Positions 6,159 through 9,055 of a stretch of 9,055 nt of DNA are shown one piece after another. The notes beneath the pieces were generated by a model, which was not told the origin of the DNA, did no database searches, and saw nothing but the letters and a program-made list of their open reading frames with translations. Origin of the DNA: Caryophanales bacterium (GTDB taxonomy: Bacteria; Bacillota_I; Bacilli_A; RF39; UBA660); assembly GCA_016291895.1 (NCBI GenBank), contig JAEEZO010000037.1, positions 1 through 9,055 of the forward strand, written 5' to 3'. The translations under genes were made by a program, and so were the position numbers. Within the stretch, counting starts at the first letter, position 1, and the number at the start of each line of letters is the position of its first letter.

Positions 6159-6939
6159 TGTTAATAATTTAACTTTTAAATATGATAAACTTCTTTTTGA
6201 TAATACTAGTTTTACCATTGATAGTAATAAAATAACATTTATTATTGGCAAAAATGGTAGTGGTAAAACAACCCTTGCGAATACTCTTTCAGGATTAAAC
6301 TTTAAATATGATGGTGAAATAATTATTGATAATAATAAATTATCAAAAAAAATGAAAATTCGTGAATTAAGAAAATTAATAGGCATGATCTTTCAAAATC
6401 CAGATCATCAAATCGTTATGAATAATGTTTATGATGAACTTAATTTTACCATTAATAATCTAACGGGTAATAAAGATAATAAAGAAAAAATAGAAGAAGT
6501 TTTAAAAACGGTTGATTTAATCGATTTTATAAATAGTAATACTTATAATCTATCAGGTGGAGAGAAACAAAGACTTAATATTGCGTCTATTTTATCAATT
6601 AATCCTAAATATATTATTTTTGATGAAGCCACATCAATGTTAGATGATACCAATAGACTTAAAATATATAATTTAGTTAATGAATTAAAGAAGAAAGATC
6701 TAGGTATTATCTTTATAACTAATAATATGGAAGAATTATTCTATGCAGATGATATTCTAATAATAGATAATAAAAAAATTATTAAGTATTCTAAAAAAGA
6801 ACTTCTTAATAATTTAGATTTATTAAAAAAATATGGATTTAATATACCAATTAATTTATTAACAATGAAGAAATTAATTGATAAAAAAATAAAGATTAAT
6901 AATTATAATGATTTAATAAAAGGAATTGATAAACTATGA
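6151..6939 (+). CDS. ecfA: ECF transporter ATPase (EcfA), H-loop His replaced by Asn
   Basis: 262-residue ABC ATPase that would power the importer from the cytoplasmic side. Walker A GKNGSGKTT is at 33-41, Q-loop FQNPDHQ at 81-87 (Q82), signature LSGGEKQR at 134-141, and Walker B IIFDEATSMLD at 155-165 with catalytic E159. The FQNPDxQ form is typical of EcfA/CbiO. Where the H-loop normally reads ITHDMEE, this protein reads ITNNMEE, with N191 (codon AAT at 6721-6723) in place of the switch His. The C-terminal 60 residues are Lys/Asn-rich and less conserved. The start overlaps folT by 8 nt with only a distant AAAGGA (6130-6135), suggesting coupled translation. Only one ATPase is encoded here, whereas many ECF modules encode two. 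A partner elsewhere in the genome is possible. Confidence 0.92.
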   Translation: MISVNNLTFKYDKLLFDNTSFTIDSNKITFIIGKNGSGKTTLANTLSGLNFKYDGEIIIDNNKLSKKMKIRELRKLIGMIFQNPDHQIVMNNVYDELNFTINNLTGNKDNKEKIEEVLKTVDLIDFINSNTYNLSGGEKQRLNIASILSINPKYIIFDEATSMLDDTNRLKIYNLVNELKKKDLGIIFITNNMEELFYADDILIIDNKKIIKYSKKELLNNLDLLKKYGFNIPINLLTMKKLIDKKIKINNYNDLIKGIDKL

Positions 6940-7505
6940 AAACATTATTCTTTTTATTATTTCTAATTTATAACTTCTTTTTATTCTATATAGAAAGTTA
7001 TTATTTAATAATTATATCTTTGATATTAAGTATTATCTTAATCTTAATTAGTAAAAGAAAGTTTATTGATTATTTAAAGTTTATGAAAAAAAATATTCTT
7101 TTTATGATCTTTATCTTTTTATGTAACTTATTATTTACTAATTATTTAAATTCTTTATTTATAACAACAAGATTCTTATTATCAATTAATGCAACTTATA
7201 TTCTTACTAGTTTCTTAACACCAAGTGATATCAGTAATAGTATATGTGTATTATTATATCCATTAAAGATCTTTAAAGTTGATATAAATAAGTTATCATT
7301 AATTATTAGTATTGCAATTACTTTTATTCCTATCTTAATTAATGAAGGGATTATAATCAAGAAATCATTGATTAATAAAGGATATAAGTTTAATCTTAAA
7401 AATGTTTTAACAAGACCACAAATCTTTATAACAACTTATCTTAATAACTTATTTAATAAAATAGATGAAATAGAAAAAGCTTTATCGATGAAAATCTTCG
7501 ATTAA
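6936..7505 (+). CDS. ecfT: ECF transporter T component (EcfT/CbiQ family), short form
   Basis: 189 residues, against about 260 for typical EcfT. Several hydrophobic helices lie in the first 135 residues; the family core shows as an FLTPSDISN segment, LLYPLKIF and ITFIPILINEG. EcfT couples ATPase motion to the S component through two Ala-Arg-Gly motifs in cytoplasmic coupling helices. Here the equivalents read NKG (147-149) and, as far as alignment by eye allows, SMK (184-186), with Lys in place of Arg. The protein ends three residues after the second. The ATG overlaps the ATPase stop (ATGA) with AGGA (6921-6924) upstream. The 3' end doubles as a terminator arm, and the frame closes cleanly, so I see a compact form rather than an obvious frameshift. 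Confidence 0.85.
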   Translation: MKTLFFLLFLIYNFFLFYIESYYLIIISLILSIILILISKRKFIDYLKFMKKNILFMIFIFLCNLLFTNYLNSLFITTRFLLSINATYILTSFLTPSDISNSICVLLYPLKIFKVDINKLSLIISIAITFIPILINEGIIIKKSLINKGYKFNLKNVLTRPQIFITTYLNNLFNKIDEIEKALSMKIFD

Positions 7506-7517
7506 AGCTTTTTATTT
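7474..7517 (+). terminator. Bidirectional terminator between the convergent ECF operon and sortase gene
   Basis: AAAAAGCTTTATCGA (7474-7488) pairs with TCGATTAAAGCTTTTT (7498-7513) with one bulged T, across a 9-nt loop. On the plus strand it is followed by TTTTTATTT. On the minus strand the stem ends in a T5 run. Stop codons of both convergent genes (7503-7505 and 7514-7512) fall in its 3' arm, so one hairpin serves both. Confidence 0.87.
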
Positions 7518-8021
7518 ACATACAATTACTAATTGATTATTAGTACCTTTAATACATGTTATTAAAATAAGACTATTTTTTGGTAATCGTTTTATTGACA
7601 TAAATCCTTTCTTTTCAATAACGTACTTATTTACTACTTTATATTTATATTCTTTGTTTTGATAATTAATTATTACATCATCATCATTTCTTAATTCATA
7701 AAGGTTTTTAAAATAAGATATATTACTATCACCACTATGAGAAGCTAAAAACAAAATATAATCATCATTATTAGGCATAATAGAAGGTTTTAATACTTCA
7801 ATACCATAATCAACATTATTTAATGGATTATCTTTACTATAGAAACCTACATCTAAATCAATCTTATTGATAGTTAAATGGCCTATATAATCACTTTTAT
7901 TAGCTTCTATGATATCTATATCTAATTTATTAAAATCTTTCTTAGGAGCGATATTAAGAGGTAAATCAAAAGAGATTATAATAAGCATAAAACTAAAGAA
8001 GAATCTTCTTAATAAAAACAT
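7512..8021 (-). CDS. Small sortase (cysteine transpeptidase), atypical active site
   Basis: 169 residues with an N-terminal signal-anchor helix (about 7-20) and a beta-rich outer domain. It would cleave sorting signals of surface proteins and attach them to the wall or to each other. The catalytic His is in LASHSG (H95) and the catalytic Cys in LITC (C156). The third usual residue, an Arg a short distance after Cys, is not visible: the expected strand reads NNQLVIVCK, with Q163 at the likely position, and the protein ends at 169. Class cannot be assigned confidently. GGAGG (8031-8027) lies 5 nt before the ATG, inside the 3' end of the upstream surface-protein gene, which overlaps by 29 nt. 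This points to one transcript and a dedicated enzyme-substrate pair, possibly pilus-like. Confidence 0.9.
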   Translation of the reverse strand: MFLLRRFFFSFMLIIISFDLPLNIAPKKDFNKLDIDIIEANKSDYIGHLTINKIDLDVGFYSKDNPLNNVDYGIEVLKPSIMPNNDDYILFLASHSGDSNISYFKNLYELRNDDDVIINYQNKEYKYKVVNKYVIEKKGFMSIKRLPKNSLILITCIKGTNNQLVIVCK

Positions 8022-9055
8022 ATAAGCCTCCTATTAAGTAAATAAAATAATTATTACCATCTTTATAAGTATCAGGAACAATAATCATATCATCAGTTAA
8101 AGTATCTTTAACTACTACCCCATTTTCTTTAATTTCAAAATAGTGTTTATCAGGATTCACATAATAACCTTCGGGGGCTTCTAGTTCTTTATAATAATAA
8201 CTTCCGTAAGGAAGAGAATTTATTAAAATTTGACCATTAGAATCAGTTCTATCACGAAGAATTAAATTATCATTATTATCATAAAATTCCATTAAAGTAT
8301 TAGGAAGAGCTTCACTTGTTGAAAAACTAGTTTTCGTAAATTCCATACTACCTTTTATTAAATAGTTTTTAATAACAATTTCTTTTTCTTCATTACTGTT
8401 TATTTCTAAATCATATTCTTTATCATCAATAAGATATCCTTCTTGTGGATTATCTTCTTTTAAGTAATATTTACCTATTATTAAATCATTAAATTGTAAT
8501 TCTCCTGAATTATTAGTTATACCTTGTGATACTAATTCATTCTTTTTAAAAATTATTTTATTATTTAAAAGAATATCTTCTCTTGCGAATAAGGAAAATG
8601 ATACATTAGCTAAGTTTTTATCTACATATGTATAACCATTATCTATTACTGGTTCTTCGCCTATTTTCTTTATTTTTATTTTACCTAGTATTCTTTCATC
8701 TTTCATGGTACTTTTAACAATTTCATCAGATTTTATTTCAAATTCCATTATATCTTCATTAACCATGTAGCCTCGGGGTGATTCTAGTTCTTTTAAATAA
8801 TATTTGCCGAAAGGCAAATCAAAAATTTTAATTTTGCCATTATTATCAGTTCTTCCCTTAAATACAATATTTCCACTTATATCATATATTTCCATTAGGG
8901 TGTTAGGAAGTGGATCACTTGTAGATAAATCTAATTTGGTAAATTCTAAACTACCTTTAATCTCTTTATTATAAAAATCAATAATTATTAATTTATCTTT
9001 AACGTTATCATCTATTTTAAAAATAAGTGGTTCACTATTCCAATAATAATTATCT
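7993..9055 (-). CDS. Cna-B/SpaA-type surface protein with VPDTY sorting signal, 3' part only (runs off the right edge)
   Basis: The frame is open from 9054 to the TAA at 7995-7993, so the last 353 residues are visible and the start is outside. An internal Met at 8895 is not a credible start because it falls mid-domain. Three prealbumin-like repeats can be seen, at about 34-125, 126-235 and 236-325. Each has the pattern KxxK/EFTK, TDxxGxxxxxxLPxGxYYxKExxxPxGY. The first and third are closest (EFTK, STS, LPNTLME). The Lys in EFTK and the Glu in KELE are the usual isopeptide-forming and catalytic positions of such domains. The C-terminus reads VPDTY (326-330), a hydrophobic stretch and FIKKILL, a cell-wall sorting signal with Tyr where Gly is normal. 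Family knowledge suggests an adhesin or pilin anchored by the adjacent sortase. Confidence 0.9.
   Translation of the reverse strand, partial: DNYYWNSEPLIFKIDDNVKDKLIIIDFYNKEIKGSLEFTKLDLSTSDPLPNTLMEIYDISGNIVFKGRTDNNGKIKIFDLPFGKYYLKELESPRGYMVNEDIMEFEIKSDEIVKSTMKDERILGKIKIKKIGEEPVIDNGYTYVDKNLANVSFSLFAREDILLNNKIIFKKNELVSQGITNNSGELQFNDLIIGKYYLKEDNPQEGYLIDDKEYDLEINSNEEKEIVIKNYLIKGSMEFTKTSFSTSEALPNTLMEFYDNNDNLILRDRTDSNGQILINSLPYGSYYYKELEAPEGYYVNPDKHYFEIKENGVVVKDTLTDDMIIVPDTYKDGNNYFIYLIGGLYVFIKKILL
8065..8079 (-). other. Non-canonical sorting motif VPDTY
   Basis: These five codons read V-P-D-T-Y, followed by KDGNN, a hydrophobic helix (about 13 residues) and two Lys at the very C-terminus. Position and layout are those of an LPXTG signal, but the Gly after the scissile Thr is replaced by Tyr (TAT). 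Confidence 0.75.

Noticed and set aside
6144..6386. Minus-strand open frame of 80 codons across the folT/ATPase junction
   Set aside because: It is antisense to the Walker A region of a clearly conserved ATPase; no independent support.
8893..8895. Met at 8895 as the start of the right-hand surface protein
   Set aside because: The same frame continues without a stop to the window edge, and the Met falls in the middle of a Cna-B repeat (LPNTLME), matched by the same Met in the third repeat. No ribosome site is present.

Overview
The window reads as a low-GC, walled Bacillota chromosome segment, most likely from a gut Erysipelotrichia- or RF39-like lineage. The taxonomic placement is an inference. 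The sequence is strongly AT-rich and coding strands favour A/T-ending codons. Trp is read from TGG and at least one gene ends in TGA, so the standard bacterial code fits and the Mycoplasma code does not. A sortase and sortase-type surface proteins imply a peptidoglycan wall. There are no tRNA, rRNA, CRISPR or IS elements.

Layout from left to right. (1) Positions 1-1656, minus strand: the N-terminal 552 residues of a large repeat-rich surface protein, running off the left edge. It has a signal peptide, an internal IPITG-type sorting-signal look-alike, a second hydrophobic helix, an InlB-type repeat, then 148-residue MucBP/SHIRT-like repeats. (2) Positions 1739-2638, minus strand: a soluble protein of five zinc ribbons arranged A-B-A'-B'-C, with a perfect 104-bp internal repeat. 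(3) Positions 2708-2887, plus strand: a promoter, a guanine-class purine riboswitch (C at the ligand-pairing position) and its intrinsic terminator, controlling a PbuG/AzgA-type guanine/hypoxanthine permease at 2918-4471 that starts with TTG. (4) Positions 4551-5582, plus strand: a membrane-anchored TraB/GumN-family protein with its own promoter and terminator. (5) Positions 5637-7505, plus strand: a tightly overlapping three-gene ECF vitamin transporter operon, with a FolT-like S component, one ATPase and a short T component. (6) Positions 9055-7512, minus strand, convergent with the ECF operon: the C-terminal part of a Cna-B/SpaA-type surface protein ending in a VPDTY sorting signal, overlapping by 29 bases a small class-ambiguous sortase gene.

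The genes form two functional themes. One is salvage: a purine permease under a guanine riboswitch and a probable folate transporter, as expected of a host-associated organism with reduced biosynthesis. The other is surface display: two large adhesin-like proteins plus a sortase genetically coupled to one of them. Transcription units are compact. Four of the five intrinsic terminators lie within or directly at the 3' ends of coding sequences, and several leaders appear only about 10-25 nt long.

The points most worth a second look are the non-canonical VPDTY signal paired with a sortase lacking an obvious catalytic Arg, the internal sorting-signal-like segment of the left adhesin, the ABC ATPase without its H-loop His, and the homogenised zinc-ribbon repeats.
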